From Streptomyces sp. NBC_01210 (GTDB taxonomy: Bacteria; Actinomycetota; Actinomycetes; Streptomycetales; Streptomycetaceae), in assembly GCF_036010325.1 (NCBI RefSeq), contig NZ_CP108549.1, positions 7,192,001 to 7,256,000 of the forward strand: DNA of 64,000 nt. The letters run 5' to 3'. A model generated the notes under the pieces. That model saw only the letters and a list, made by a program, of their open reading frames with translations. It had not been told where the DNA came from and made no database searches. Made by a program: the position numbers and the translations under genes. Shown here one piece after another: positions 1 through 8,436 of the stretch (position 1 is the first letter of the stretch; every line of letters begins with the position of its first letter).

Positions 1-931
1 CCAGCCGGGCACGCACCCGCTCGTAACTGCGCGCCACCGCCTCGGGTGTGGCGCCCAGGTGGTACGTCTTGTCGTGCTTGGCGACCCAGACGCGGAAGTC
101 CGCCCAGCGGCTCTCGAAAGCGAACGACTGGTCGAGGTTGTTGCGGTACCAGATCTGCTCCGTGGCCGGGTTGACCGCCGAGTCGAAGACCATGCGGCGC
201 ACATGGGACGGGAAGAGGGTCGCGTACAGGGCGCCGAAGTAGGTGCCGTACGAGGCGCCCATGAAGGTCAGCTTCTGCTCCCCGAGCGCCGCCCGCAGCA
301 CCTCCAGGTCACGGGCGTTGTTGAGCGAGGTGTAGTGGCGCAGCGCCTGTCCCGCGTTGCGCGCGCAGCCCTGCGCGTACGCCTTCGCCTGCGCGATCCG
401 CTCCTGCTTGTACGAGGGGGAGGGCTGGACCGGTGCCGGGGTCGGCGCCTTGAGGAAGTCGGCCGGGGCCATGCAGGAGAGCGGCGCGGAGCGGCCGACA
501 CCGCGCGGGGAGTAGCCGACGATGTCGTAGGCGCGGGCGATGCCCTTCCACTCGGGGAGCGCGGCGGCCATCGGGAAGTACATGCTGGAGGCGCCGGGAC
601 CGCCGGGGTTGTAGATGAACGCGCCCTGGTACTCGGCCGGCTTGCCGGTCGCCTTCCCGCGGCTGACCGTCAGCTCGATCTGCCGGCCGGCGGGTTCGGC
701 GTAGTCGAGCGGGACCTTCACCGTGCCGCACTGGATCGAATCGGGCAGCATCTCGGCTTCGGGGCAGCGTCCGAAGGCGATGCCCGCCGCGGCGGCACGC
801 GCGGCCGCGACGGCCGTGCCGTGCGACGCGGCGGAAGCGGTGGTGGCACCGCCGGCCGGAGCGACGACGAGAGCGGACAGAACCAAGGAACCGAGGCTTG
901 TCACGGCCCCGTACTTCGCAACTGCTCTCAT
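1..931 (-). CDS. Secreted alpha/beta hydrolase, tripeptidyl aminopeptidase (Tap/SlpD-like), 3' end cut by window
   Basis: About 310 residues are visible; the C-terminus runs off the left edge. A Sec-type signal peptide with a hydrophobic core and Ala-rich exit occupies roughly residues 1-36. The nucleophile elbow reads GASYGTY (GxSxG with the catalytic Ser), and a YNPGGPG oxyanion-type motif lies upstream, as in actinobacterial secreted tri/tetrapeptidyl aminopeptidases. These release short peptides from the N-termini of extracellular proteins. The family is usually about 500 residues, so the Asp/His part and the TAP-like C-terminal domain lie outside the window. An AAAGGA ribosome site precedes the ATG. 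The neighbours are membrane proteins of unknown role, so no operon function is inferred. Confidence 0.85.
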   Translation of the reverse strand, partial: MRAVAKYGAVTSLGSLVLSALVVAPAGGATTASAASHGTAVAAARAAAAGIAFGRCPEAEMLPDSIQCGTVKVPLDYAEPAGRQIELTVSRGKATGKPAEYQGAFIYNPGGPGASSMYFPMAAALPEWKGIARAYDIVGYSPRGVGRSAPLSCMAPADFLKAPTPAPVQPSPSYKQERIAQAKAYAQGCARNAGQALRHYTSLNNARDLEVLRAALGEQKLTFMGASYGTYFGALYATLFPSHVRRMVFDSAVNPATEQIWYRNNLDQSFAFESRWADFRVWVAKHDKTYHLGATPEAVARSYERVRARL

Positions 932-1030
932 CGCGTTCCTTTCGCGTGCACGGCGGCCGGCGGCCACGGGACGAAAGGGATCCTTGGCGGGACGATTAAC
1001 GATGTAAAGCACCGATGTCCGGTGTCGGGG

Positions 1031-1804
1031 TCAATGACTCCGATGCGCCGTACGGCCGCCGGTGAGCGCCGCACGCAGGACCGGATCGTCGACGGCGCCG
1101 ACACCGCGGACGGCGACTGCGGTCAGGAACGCGCGCTCGTCGCCGCCACTCCTGGGGGAGAGCGAGCCGAGCAGTCGCTGACCGGCGGGCGAGGCCCAGC
1201 GGGTGTACGGATGCACCTCGACCCGCGCAATGGCGAGACAGCCGAGAGTGAGCAGCAGGGGCAGCGCGAACCAGGCGAGGACCGGGGCGTCGGCGCCCTG
1301 CTCCTGAGGAAGCAGCAGCGTGGCGGCCGCCAGCGCCACGGTGAGTACGGTGGCGCCCTGCACACCGCGCACGGCGGAGGCGACGTGCGACCTGACGTTG
1401 TCGGGAACCGCGAGGCCGGCGCTGACGAGGCGGTCGGCCAGCGCCCGTACCGCGTCCGCGGCGGACGCAGCGGCTCGTACCGCCGCTGTCCGGGCCTGCC
1501 CCGCCGGCCCTATCGCTCCGATGACCGAGCGCTCCAGATCGTCCTCGCACTCCGGGTCGACGACCGTGGCCCAGCCGGTGTGCGCGAGCAGCAGCCTGCG
1601 GCGGCGGTGCATGGAGACGAGGGTGAGATCGGTGACCCGGTGCGGGCCGCCGGCCAGGAACGCGGCCTCGTACAGAGTCAGCGCCTGCTTCCGGCCGGGG
1701 CTCTCGGCGGCGGGGCGAGCGGCTTCTACGGCAGCGAGACAGAGCCGGGCGCAGCTGGTGCCCGCCGCGGCCCATGCGACCAGCACGAAGAGGACCGAGA
1801 ACAT
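1031..1804 (-). CDS. TIGR04222-domain membrane protein without Cys-rich tail
   Basis: 257 residues. The conserved core YEAAFLAGGPHRVTD lies near residue 45 and matches YEAAFLSGGPARVVD in the larger paralogue at 2743-3762, which supports assignment to TIGR04222. Hydrophobic segments are seen at about residues 2-22, 140-157 and 162-180, so it should be an integral membrane protein with its N-terminal domain between the first and second helices. It ends shortly after the last helix with no Gly/Ser/Cys repeat, unlike the paralogue. An in-frame TAG lies just upstream of the ATG, which fixes this as the first possible ATG. Function is unknown. It is the last gene of the minus-strand block that contains the DUF692 enzyme. 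Confidence 0.8.
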   Translation of the reverse strand: MFSVLFVLVAWAAAGTSCARLCLAAVEAARPAAESPGRKQALTLYEAAFLAGGPHRVTDLTLVSMHRRRRLLLAHTGWATVVDPECEDDLERSVIGAIGPAGQARTAAVRAAASAADAVRALADRLVSAGLAVPDNVRSHVASAVRGVQGATVLTVALAAATLLLPQEQGADAPVLAWFALPLLLTLGCLAIARVEVHPYTRWASPAGQRLLGSLSPRSGGDERAFLTAVAVRGVGAVDDPVLRAALTGGRTAHRSH

Positions 1805-1867
1805 GGCCGAGTTCTACGCGAGTTGTCCTCCGGTCCGCCATGGGCTGTTCACCATGTGGACCGGGAG

Positions 1868-2623
1868 TTATTCGTTCGTGACGGTGGGGCGTGGGCGGGA
1901 GACCGGGGGCGGCAGCGGGAAGAACGGGGTCGGTGTCGGCGTGGCGGGGCCGGCCGGCGGCGGTGTCGCGCCGCGGACGGGCGGTGGCGGCCCGGTGGGG
2001 CTCGCGGTCGTCGTGGCGGCGTCGTCGGCGGCGATGGCGTCGTAGTCGACGAGGCCGGTTGCCTCAAGGACGTTGATGTGGTCGAGGACGGTGGTGTTGG
2101 CGTCGTCGGCCAGTGCGCGCACGAGTGTGTTGCGGGTGCTGTTGCGGATGTCGGCGACGAGGGAGAAGACCTTGCCGTGGGCCCGGCGCAGGATGTTCGC
2201 GAACTTGGTCTCGTACTCCTGGCCGCGCGCTTCGCTGAACTCCTGCAGCCAGCCCCGCTGCTGGGCCGTCGGCTGGCTGGGCAGCTCCATGGTGAGCCGC
2301 GCCGCGACCTCGCGGACGCGGGCGTCGAGATAGGTGTGGCCCTCGACGAGATGCTCGCCGGCCACTCTGACCGCAACGGTCGGGGCGCGGCCGACGGCCT
2401 GCTGGCCTGCGGGGAGTTCCCACAGGCCGGCAAGTCTGACGCGGACGATGAAGTCCCGGTCGGCGGCGGAGAGCGGACCCCAGCGGGTGGGGACGGAACC
2501 TGCCCGGAGATTGGCGAGGCCGGTTCCGGAGCGGTCGTCGTACGACCAGATCGGGAAGAGAAGCGCGGCGATGGTCGCCGTCAGAGCGACGACGATCAGG
2601 CCGGTGCCGGTGAGGGAACGCAT
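1868..2623 (-). CDS. DUF4142-like exported protein, paralogue B
   Basis: 251 residues. One hydrophobic segment near residues 7-26 suggests a signal anchor. An alpha-helical body with RLAGLWELPAGQQA and a regular helical region follows, consistent with the DUF4142 (ferritin-like four-helix) family, and the C-terminus is a Pro/Thr-rich tail. It aligns almost end to end with the protein at 5237-5998, sharing FPxWSYxDRSGTG and AHGKVF blocks. The ATG follows an AGGAGG site. It sits between the two TIGR04222 genes and is probably co-transcribed with them. DUF4142 proteins are periplasmic or surface proteins of unknown function, so no reaction is claimed. Confidence 0.8.
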   Translation of the reverse strand: MRSLTGTGLIVVALTATIAALLFPIWSYDDRSGTGLANLRAGSVPTRWGPLSAADRDFIVRVRLAGLWELPAGQQAVGRAPTVAVRVAGEHLVEGHTYLDARVREVAARLTMELPSQPTAQQRGWLQEFSEARGQEYETKFANILRRAHGKVFSLVADIRNSTRNTLVRALADDANTTVLDHINVLEATGLVDYDAIAADDAATTTASPTGPPPPVRGATPPPAGPATPTPTPFFPLPPPVSRPRPTVTNE

Positions 2624-2742
2624 GCTGCCTCCTGCGTGCGGTCCAGCACGCTAGTCGGCTCGGGCGTGATCCCGTGGGCTGTTGGGTGAAGTAGGAGACA
2701 TGAAGTACGTGAGGTGACGTACGAGCCAGGGGTCGGTGCGGG

Positions 2743-3762
2743 TCAGGAACTGCTGCTGCCACCGCAGCTCGAGCCCCCGGACGAACCGCCGCAGCTGGAA
2801 CCGCCCGAGGAACCGCCGCAGCTGGAACCCCCGGACGAACCGCCGCAGGCGGAGCCGGATCCGCCACCGCAGCTCGAACCGCCACCGGAGGAGCCTCCGC
2901 AACTGGAGCTGCCACAACCGGAACCCGGGCTCGATCCGGCGCACCACACGGCCACCGAGTCCGGGTACGAGGTGGACGAGTGGTTCGACGCCGAGTGGCC
3001 TCCTCGGACGCCTGCGGTGACCCGCGCCGCCGCGGTCAACTGGGCCTGGAGCGCGGGATCCGGCACGGCACGCAGGCCGTGGAGCGCGACCAGATGAGCC
3101 GGTGAGTACGCCTGGGCGTACTGAACACGGTACGAGCGGAGCGCGTCCCGCCCGGCCGTACTGATCCGGCGCCGGGCGCGGCCCGCCATGATGAAGCCGA
3201 TCACGATGCCCGCGATCAGGGCCGGCAGGACCAACGCGATGAACGGTGGCCCGGAGTCGACCGATTCGTCCGCGAGGAAGCTGACAACGGTGAGGGCGAA
3301 CGCGAGCGGCAGGGCCAGCACGCACAGGATGCCCTGGGTGAGACCCCACACGGCCGGAACCCGGTTCTGCCCGGGCGGCACCATCAGCCCGCGTGCGGCG
3401 AGGCCGTCGCCGATCGCCTGCACGCCGGGGCTGCGCATCGCGGCGATCCGGAGTGTGTGCAGCGCGCCGGTCGGGGCGACGGCGAGTTCGTCGAGTACCG
3501 CGCGCTCGACCGGGTCGTGGGCGACCGGATTCCGTACGGCGACGATGCCCGGGCCGCCGATGGCGAGCCGGCCGTCCGCGTGCAGGGCGGCGAGCGCGGC
3601 GTCCACCACCCGGGCGGGGCCGCCGCTGAGGAAGGCGGCCTCGTAGACGTCGTGGATACCGCCGCCGGCCGGGTGGCGGCGCTGGGCGGCGGACACCCGG
3701 ATGATCAGCGCGACGGAGGAGGCGCCGACGGCGAGATAGACCAACACAGCGAGCAGGGTCAT
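2743..3762 (-). CDS. TIGR04222 membrane protein with Gly/Ser/Cys repeat tail; candidate MNIO substrate
   Basis: 339 residues. An N-terminal helix (about 3-22), a soluble TIGR04222 core with YEAAFLSGGPARVVD near residue 40, and two more helices (about 139-162 and 172-193) are followed by a low-complexity tail from about residue 270. The tail carries eight Cys (about 274, 283, 288, 298, 306, 315, 324, 333); the last four are spaced exactly nine residues apart in a GGSSGGSSC unit. I chose the ATG at 3762 because AGGAGGTGA lies just upstream, inside the end of the DUF692 gene, so the two are translationally coupled. Coupling to a DUF692/MNIO enzyme, a family that oxidises Cys in peptides, makes this tail a plausible modification substrate; that is inference. 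Confidence 0.85.
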   Translation of the reverse strand: MTLLAVLVYLAVGASSVALIIRVSAAQRRHPAGGGIHDVYEAAFLSGGPARVVDAALAALHADGRLAIGGPGIVAVRNPVAHDPVERAVLDELAVAPTGALHTLRIAAMRSPGVQAIGDGLAARGLMVPPGQNRVPAVWGLTQGILCVLALPLAFALTVVSFLADESVDSGPPFIALVLPALIAGIVIGFIMAGRARRRISTAGRDALRSYRVQYAQAYSPAHLVALHGLRAVPDPALQAQLTAAARVTAGVRGGHSASNHSSTSYPDSVAVWCAGSSPGSGCGSSSCGGSSGGGSSCGGGSGSACGGSSGGSSCGGSSGGSSCGGSSGGSSCGGSSSS

Positions 3763-3767
3763 TCCGC

Positions 3768-5108
3768 TCACCTCCTGACAAGAGCGGCACGGGCCGCGCG
3801 TACGAGACGGGTCGAGCGGCGCGGCGGATGCGGCGCGACGCGCTCCTCCCACCAGCGGGTCAGCAGGCGCCGGGCGTTGTCGTCCGCGGGCCGCCCGGCG
3901 ACGAGGAGCTGCTCGGCGAAGTCGAGCGCGTCGCGGCGGTACCCGGCGCGCATGGGGCGGGACTTGGCGTACGCGAGAAACGCGGCGCGATAGCCCGCGC
4001 CGAGTATCTCCGGCAGCTCGGGCGCGACCTTGGCGACGACATCGGCCCGCTTGGCGGCGAGGGCACGGCTCTGCACGCGCAGGCGCCGGGAGTCGAAGCC
4101 TTCGGGGGCGGGGGTGCCGGCGACGAGTGCGGAGAGGAGGGCGGCCTGGTCGAGGGCGACGCGCTCTCGTGGGGCAGGAGAGTCCCCCCGACCCGTCTCG
4201 ACCCGGCCGCAGGCCGGCCCCTCGTGGGCGCGGGCTTCCCCGCGCGGGCCGGAAGCCGTCGAGCGCCCCCCGTGCGGGCCCGGGGACGCGGCCGCCGCCA
4301 ACGTTGCGCGGATCGTCGTCAGTTCCGCCGAGAGCTCGGCCGCGGGCGGGAAGTCGTCGTCCCGCTCCAGCAGTACGCCCGGCGGGGACACCCGGGAGCG
4401 GAGCTCCGTCAGGACGTCCAGGACCGGCTGGGTCACCGGATGGGCGTGGGTGTCGTGCCAGACACCGTCGCGTTCGATGCCGCCCGCGACATGGACGTAC
4501 GCGATCGCCTCGACCGGGAGTTCGTCCAGCGCCGCCGACGGGTCCTCGCCCCGGTTGACGTGGTTCGTGTGGAGGTTGGCCACGTCGATCAGCAGGCGTA
4601 CGCCCGTGCGCTCGACCAGTTCCGCGAGGAACTGGCCCTCGGTGAGCTCCTCGTCCGGCCAGGAGATCAGTGCCGCGATGTTCTCCAGAGCCAGCGGCAC
4701 CGGCAGCGCGTCCTGCGCGATACGGACGTTCTCGCAGAGCACCTTCAGCGCGTCCCAGGTGCGCGGCACCGGCAGCAGATGGCCCGCTTCCAGCTGCGGC
4801 GAGGCAGTGAGCACGCCACCGGCCCGTACGAAGGCGATGTGCTCCGTGACCAGGGGCGCGCCGAGCGCCGTCGCCCGCTCCGCCAGGTCGGCGAGCCGCT
4901 GCTCGGACGGGCGGTCCGCGCCCCCGAGGCCCAGCGAGACGCCGTGCGGGATGACCTTGACGCCGCGCGAGCGCAGGCGGGTCAAGGCGGCGGGCAGATG
5001 GCCCGGGCAGATGTTCTCCGCGACAACCTCGACCCAGTCGACGCCTGGCAGTTCCTCCACCGCGTCCGCGATCTCCGGGCGCCAGCCGATGCCTATACCG
5101 AGTTCCAT
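3768..5108 (-). CDS. DUF692 family multinuclear non-heme iron oxidative enzyme (MNIO) with extra C-terminal domain
   Basis: 446 residues. Residues 1-270 form a TIM-barrel DUF692 domain with the expected metal-ligand motifs: IPHGVSL (H55), TEH (E89, H90), LEN (E142), DVANLHTNH (D175, N178, H180, H183), YVHVAGG (H206) and DTHAHP (D219, H221, H223). Characterised relatives (MbnB, TglH, ChrH) use two or three irons and O2 to rearrange Cys-containing peptides. A low-complexity linker (about 272-317) leads to a helical C-terminal domain (318-446), which could serve as the partner-recognition part otherwise supplied by a separate protein; that is inference. The downstream Cys-tailed TIGR04222 gene starts five bases after this stop codon. 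Confidence 0.88.
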   Translation of the reverse strand: MELGIGIGWRPEIADAVEELPGVDWVEVVAENICPGHLPAALTRLRSRGVKVIPHGVSLGLGGADRPSEQRLADLAERATALGAPLVTEHIAFVRAGGVLTASPQLEAGHLLPVPRTWDALKVLCENVRIAQDALPVPLALENIAALISWPDEELTEGQFLAELVERTGVRLLIDVANLHTNHVNRGEDPSAALDELPVEAIAYVHVAGGIERDGVWHDTHAHPVTQPVLDVLTELRSRVSPPGVLLERDDDFPPAAELSAELTTIRATLAAAASPGPHGGRSTASGPRGEARAHEGPACGRVETGRGDSPAPRERVALDQAALLSALVAGTPAPEGFDSRRLRVQSRALAAKRADVVAKVAPELPEILGAGYRAAFLAYAKSRPMRAGYRRDALDFAEQLLVAGRPADDNARRLLTRWWEERVAPHPPRRSTRLVRAARAALVRR

Positions 5109-5236
5109 GAGTCCCCTCCCCCGTGCCGTGTGACGGTGCGTGCAGGGCCTATGGCCCCGCCGGACGGCGGTGAATCCGGAGGAGGGGACGTTCAGAGGTT
5201 GATTTGAGGTTCCGGCGGACCGGAGTTACCGACGGG

Positions 5237-5998
5237 TCACGGACGGTTGGTGTTGATCGCTGTCGGTGCTCCCGGCTGGGTGGACGGACGCGAGGTGAAG
5301 GACTGGTCCCCGCTCGGCGACACGGGTGCCGGCTGCGGCGGCAGGTTGCCGTTCGGCGGCGGCGGACCTGTCGGGCTGGCCGTCGCCTTGCCGGCCGCCT
5401 CGTTGGCGATGGCGTCGAAGTCGACGAATCCGGTCCCCTCCAGCATGGTGATGTGGTCCAGGACCGTCTGGTTCGCGTCGGTCGCCAGCTGCCGGATCAG
5501 GGTGTTCCGGGTGGTGTGCCGGACCTGGGCGATCAGTGCGAAGACCTTGCCGTGCGCGTTGCGCAGCAGGTTCGCGAACTTCCGCTCGTACTCCTCGCCG
5601 CTTGCCGCCGACAGCTCCTGCAGCCAGCCCTGCTGCTGCTCGTTCGGCTGGTTCGGCAGTTCGATGCTGAGCTTCGCCGCGACGTCGCGCGCCCGCTTGT
5701 CGAGGTCGGTGTGGCCGACGATGAGGTGGTCGCCCGCGTCCTTGATCGCCTTGGTCGGGGCGCGTTCGATCGCCTGCTGTCCTGCGGGCAGCTCCCAGAG
5801 TCCGGCCAGCCGGACCTTCACCAGGAAGTCCCGGTCCGTGGCCGTGAGTGGTCCCCACTGGGTCGACACGGCCGCGGCGTTGAGATTGTCCTGGCCGGTG
5901 CCGGAACGGTCCGCGTACGACCACACGGGGAACGCCAGCGCGCCTACCGTGGCGACCAGGGCCGCGATGATGAGTGCTGTCCCGTTGATGCGCCGCAA
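5237..5998 (-). CDS. DUF4142-like exported protein, paralogue A
   Basis: 253 residues from a TTG start. This start was chosen over an upstream GTG because a GGAGG site sits seven bases before the TTG, and the resulting N-terminus aligns residue for residue with that of paralogue B (1868-2623). One hydrophobic helix near residues 5-25 is followed by a helical body and a Pro/Gly/Thr-rich tail after about residue 190. It shares WELPAGQQA and NAHGKVF blocks with the paralogue. It lies upstream of the DUF692 gene with a 128-base gap, so it may belong to the same transcript or provide its own promoter region. Function is unknown. Confidence 0.8.
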   Translation of the reverse strand: MRRINGTALIIAALVATVGALAFPVWSYADRSGTGQDNLNAAAVSTQWGPLTATDRDFLVKVRLAGLWELPAGQQAIERAPTKAIKDAGDHLIVGHTDLDKRARDVAAKLSIELPNQPNEQQQGWLQELSAASGEEYERKFANLLRNAHGKVFALIAQVRHTTRNTLIRQLATDANQTVLDHITMLEGTGFVDFDAIANEAAGKATASPTGPPPPNGNLPPQPAPVSPSGDQSFTSRPSTQPGAPTAINTNRP

Positions 5999-6106
5999 CA
6001 AAGTGCCTCCAGAGCCGATACGTTCCACGGCAGATCAACCGCCGGCTGAAACAGCGTTCAACCTACTTGGCGGTACTCATAGGTACGTAACGAGGGGCTC
6101 CAGTGT

Positions 6107-6823
6107 TCAGCCGCGCAGCGACGGATGATCCGCGACCACCGTGCAGGAGCCCGGAGCGATCTCGGTGAAGCCCGCGTCGCGCACCACCGGCAGGCCGCTG
6201 ACCGTGAGTTTCCGCCAGTGCGCGGGCTCCGCGGTGCGCACCGAGAGCGGGAAGCCGGCCTCGCGCCACGCCTTGCGGTCCGCCTCCGACAGCTCCCACC
6301 AGGCGAGTTGGGCACCGTGGCCGGCCTGCGCCATCGCCTTGCCCGCCGACATGTCCAGATCCGGGCTCAGCCACAGCACCGGAGCGGTGGGATCGGGCGC
6401 GGCGGGCGGCTCGGGGTCGTCGAGATCCGTGCCCGACACCTGGAGCTTGGCCAGCTCCTTCGGCCAGCCGTCCAGTGGGACGGGCGGGAAGACCCGTACC
6501 TCTGCGGTCCCGCTCGTCACGGTGATGCCCGGCAGCCCCGCGGCCTTGCGCCACTCGGCGCCGCGCGCCCGCCGCACCACCTTGCGGATCCGGGCGTCCT
6601 GCCAGTCCCGCATCGTCTGCGCCCACTCGCCTTCGCCCAGCGAACGCTCGTCGCTCAGGATGTCGAGCACGGCGCGGGCAGCGGACTCCAGCGCGTCGGT
6701 ACGGGCCGGGGGTTCGGCCTTCTCGATGTGTACCACCAGCGGAAGAACGAACTGCCGGGCCTCGTCACGGGAGGTGATTTCGTGCCGAAAGGGACTGTCG
6801 GGGATGGTTTCGTCGCTGCTCAC
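6107..6823 (-). CDS. Peptidyl-tRNA hydrolase family 2 (Pth2-like) protein
   Basis: 238 residues from a GTG start; the longer frame would run into the divergent AIM24 gene. The C-terminal half holds a Pth2-type core: LWLSPDLDMSAGKAMAQAGHGAQLA matches the conserved K..aQ..Ha segment in which Lys and His support hydrolysis of peptidyl-tRNA. The N-terminal 90 residues are a helical extension typical of actinobacterial members. The likely role is recycling tRNA from abortive peptidyl-tRNAs in the cytoplasm, as a second enzyme beside a standard Pth elsewhere. It is transcribed divergently from the AIM24 gene, with only 63 bases between the two starts. Confidence 0.75.
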   Translation of the reverse strand: MSSDETIPDSPFRHEITSRDEARQFVLPLVVHIEKAEPPARTDALESAARAVLDILSDERSLGEGEWAQTMRDWQDARIRKVVRRARGAEWRKAAGLPGITVTSGTAEVRVFPPVPLDGWPKELAKLQVSGTDLDDPEPPAAPDPTAPVLWLSPDLDMSAGKAMAQAGHGAQLAWWELSEADRKAWREAGFPLSVRTAEPAHWRKLTVSGLPVVRDAGFTEIAPGSCTVVADHPSLRG

Positions 6824-6886
6824 ACCGCCCAGTCTGCCAGCCGTTCCGGTCGGGATTATTGGCGGAACGGAGGCCTCCGGGCGACG

Positions 6887-7573
6887 ATGCACGCCATGAA
6901 GAGCGATCTCTTTGCCTCGGAGAACACGGCGCAGCAGGCTTCGGTCCCCGGAATGAGTCTGCAGAACGCCAAATCGGTCAAGTACACCGTCAACGGCGAG
7001 ATGCACGCACGGCAGGGATCAATGGTCGCCTTCCGCGGAAACCTCCAGTTCGAGCGCAAGGGCCAGGGCATGGGCGGCATGCTCAAGCGCGCCATGACGG
7101 GCGAGGGCCTGCCGCTGATGGCGGTACGTGGGGAGGGAGAGGCCTGGTTCGCGCACGAGGCCCAGAACTGCTTCATCGTCGATATCGAGCAGGGCGATGC
7201 GCTCACCCTCAACGGTCGCAACGTCCTCTGCTTCGACGCCTCCCTCTCGTACGAGATCAAGACCGTGAAGGGCGCCGGCATGACCGGCGGCGGCATCTTC
7301 AACAGCGTCTTCACCGGCTACGGAAAGCTCGCCGTCGTCTGCGAGGGCAACCCCATCGTGATACCCGTCACGGCGCAGCAGCCGGTGTACGTCGACACGG
7401 ACGCGGTCGTCGGCTGGAGCGCTCAGCTGCACACCTCACTGCACCGCTCGCAGTCGGTCGGCTCGATGATCCGCGGCGGCTCCGGCGAGGCCGTCCAGCT
7501 GATGCTCCAGGGCGAGGGATTCGTGATCGTACGGCCCAGCGAGCTCACGCCGCAGAAGGCGGCAGCGCACTGA
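6887..7573 (+). CDS. AIM24 family protein
   Basis: 228 residues. The sequence is a beta-rich AIM24/TIGR00266-like fold: VKYTVNGEMHARQGSMVAFRG near the start, then repeated short strands, a glycine-rich TGGGIFNSVFTGYG segment, and QQPVYVDTDAVVGWSA toward the end. Bacterial members are of unknown biochemical role; the yeast relative is a mitochondrial inner-membrane protein. Two in-frame ATGs lie at 6887 and 6896. The first was taken because a GGAGG lies 13 bases upstream. The stop codon overlaps the presumed CTG start of the ABC ATPase, so the three genes likely form one operon. Confidence 0.85.
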   Translation: MHAMKSDLFASENTAQQASVPGMSLQNAKSVKYTVNGEMHARQGSMVAFRGNLQFERKGQGMGGMLKRAMTGEGLPLMAVRGEGEAWFAHEAQNCFIVDIEQGDALTLNGRNVLCFDASLSYEIKTVKGAGMTGGGIFNSVFTGYGKLAVVCEGNPIVIPVTAQQPVYVDTDAVVGWSAQLHTSLHRSQSVGSMIRGGSGEAVQLMLQGEGFVIVRPSELTPQKAAAH

Positions 7574-8436
7574 AACTCCAAGGAGTCGGCCGCCGTTACG
7601 GCCTCGGCGGACCATGGGTGCTGCGCGGAGTCGATCTCGAGCTGCCCGCGCGGGCCCTGGTCCGCGTCAAGGGGACGAACGGCAGCGGAAAGTCCACCCT
7701 GCTGCGGCTGCTGGCCGGGATCGACGCCCCGACCGAGGGGCGGATCAGCGGCCGGCCACGTACGGCGTACGTCCCCGAACGCTTCCCGGCCGCGCTGCCG
7801 TTCACCGCGACCGGCTATCTGACGCGCCTCGGGCGGATCCACGGTCTCGGGCGCCGGGCCGCCGAGGCGCGGGCCGGCGAGTGGCTGGAGCGCTTCGGGG
7901 CCGCGGGCCACGCCCGTACCCCGCTCGCCGAGCTCTCCAAGGGCACCAGCCAGAAGGTGGCAGTGGCCCAGGCGCTGCTCGCGGAGCCGGAGTTGCTGGT
8001 GCTCGACGAGGCGTGGACGGGCCTGGACACGGTGGCGCGCGAGGAGTTCGACCGAGCGGTCGTGGAACGGGTCGCGAGCGGGACCACAGTCGTCTTCGTC
8101 GATCACGACCCGCGCCGACTCGCGGGGGCCGTGGACGCTGTCCATGTATTGAGCGGGGGCGCTCTGGTACGTCGCCGGAGCGGGACCGGCGCGGCCGAAC
8201 AGGGGCCGCTGGTGCGGATCGAGGTGGCGGGACCGCCCGGTGCGCCGGTGCCCGACGGGCTGCCCGGGGCGCCGACGCACGAACCGGGCCCGGAGGGCAG
8301 CAGGGTGCTGACGGTGGCGGCGGTGCACTCCGACGCGCTGCTCAGAGCTCTGCTCACGGCACGGCCGCCGTGGCACATCCGCCAGTTGAGCCGGACCGGA
8401 GCCGCCGCCACGACGACGGGGCAGGTGGCGTCATGA
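7570..8436 (+). CDS. ABC transporter ATP-binding protein (CTG start)
   Basis: 288 residues. It has the Walker A motif GTNGSGKST (35-43), signature LSKGTSQKV (122-130), Walker B ELLVLDE (141-147) and switch His in VDHD. An A-loop tyrosine in RRYG lies near residue 10. No ATG, GTG or TTG occurs between the upstream frame and this core without losing the A-loop; the only well-placed codon is CTG at 7570, overlapping the AIM24 stop as CTGA and preceded by GAAGGCGG. The next alternative is a GTG near 7618. It energises the permease encoded by the overlapping next gene; the substrate is unknown. Confidence 0.85.
   Translation: MKLQGVGRRYGLGGPWVLRGVDLELPARALVRVKGTNGSGKSTLLRLLAGIDAPTEGRISGRPRTAYVPERFPAALPFTATGYLTRLGRIHGLGRRAAEARAGEWLERFGAAGHARTPLAELSKGTSQKVAVAQALLAEPELLVLDEAWTGLDTVAREEFDRAVVERVASGTTVVFVDHDPRRLAGAVDAVHVLSGGALVRRRSGTGAAEQGPLVRIEVAGPPGAPVPDGLPGAPTHEPGPEGSRVLTVAAVHSDALLRALLTARPPWHIRQLSRTGAAATTTGQVAS

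Noticed and set aside
59..2689. 876-residue plus-strand frame
   Set aside because: It is antisense to the hydrolase, TIGR04222 and DUF4142 genes, rich in Arg/Gly without any domain, and arises from high GC.
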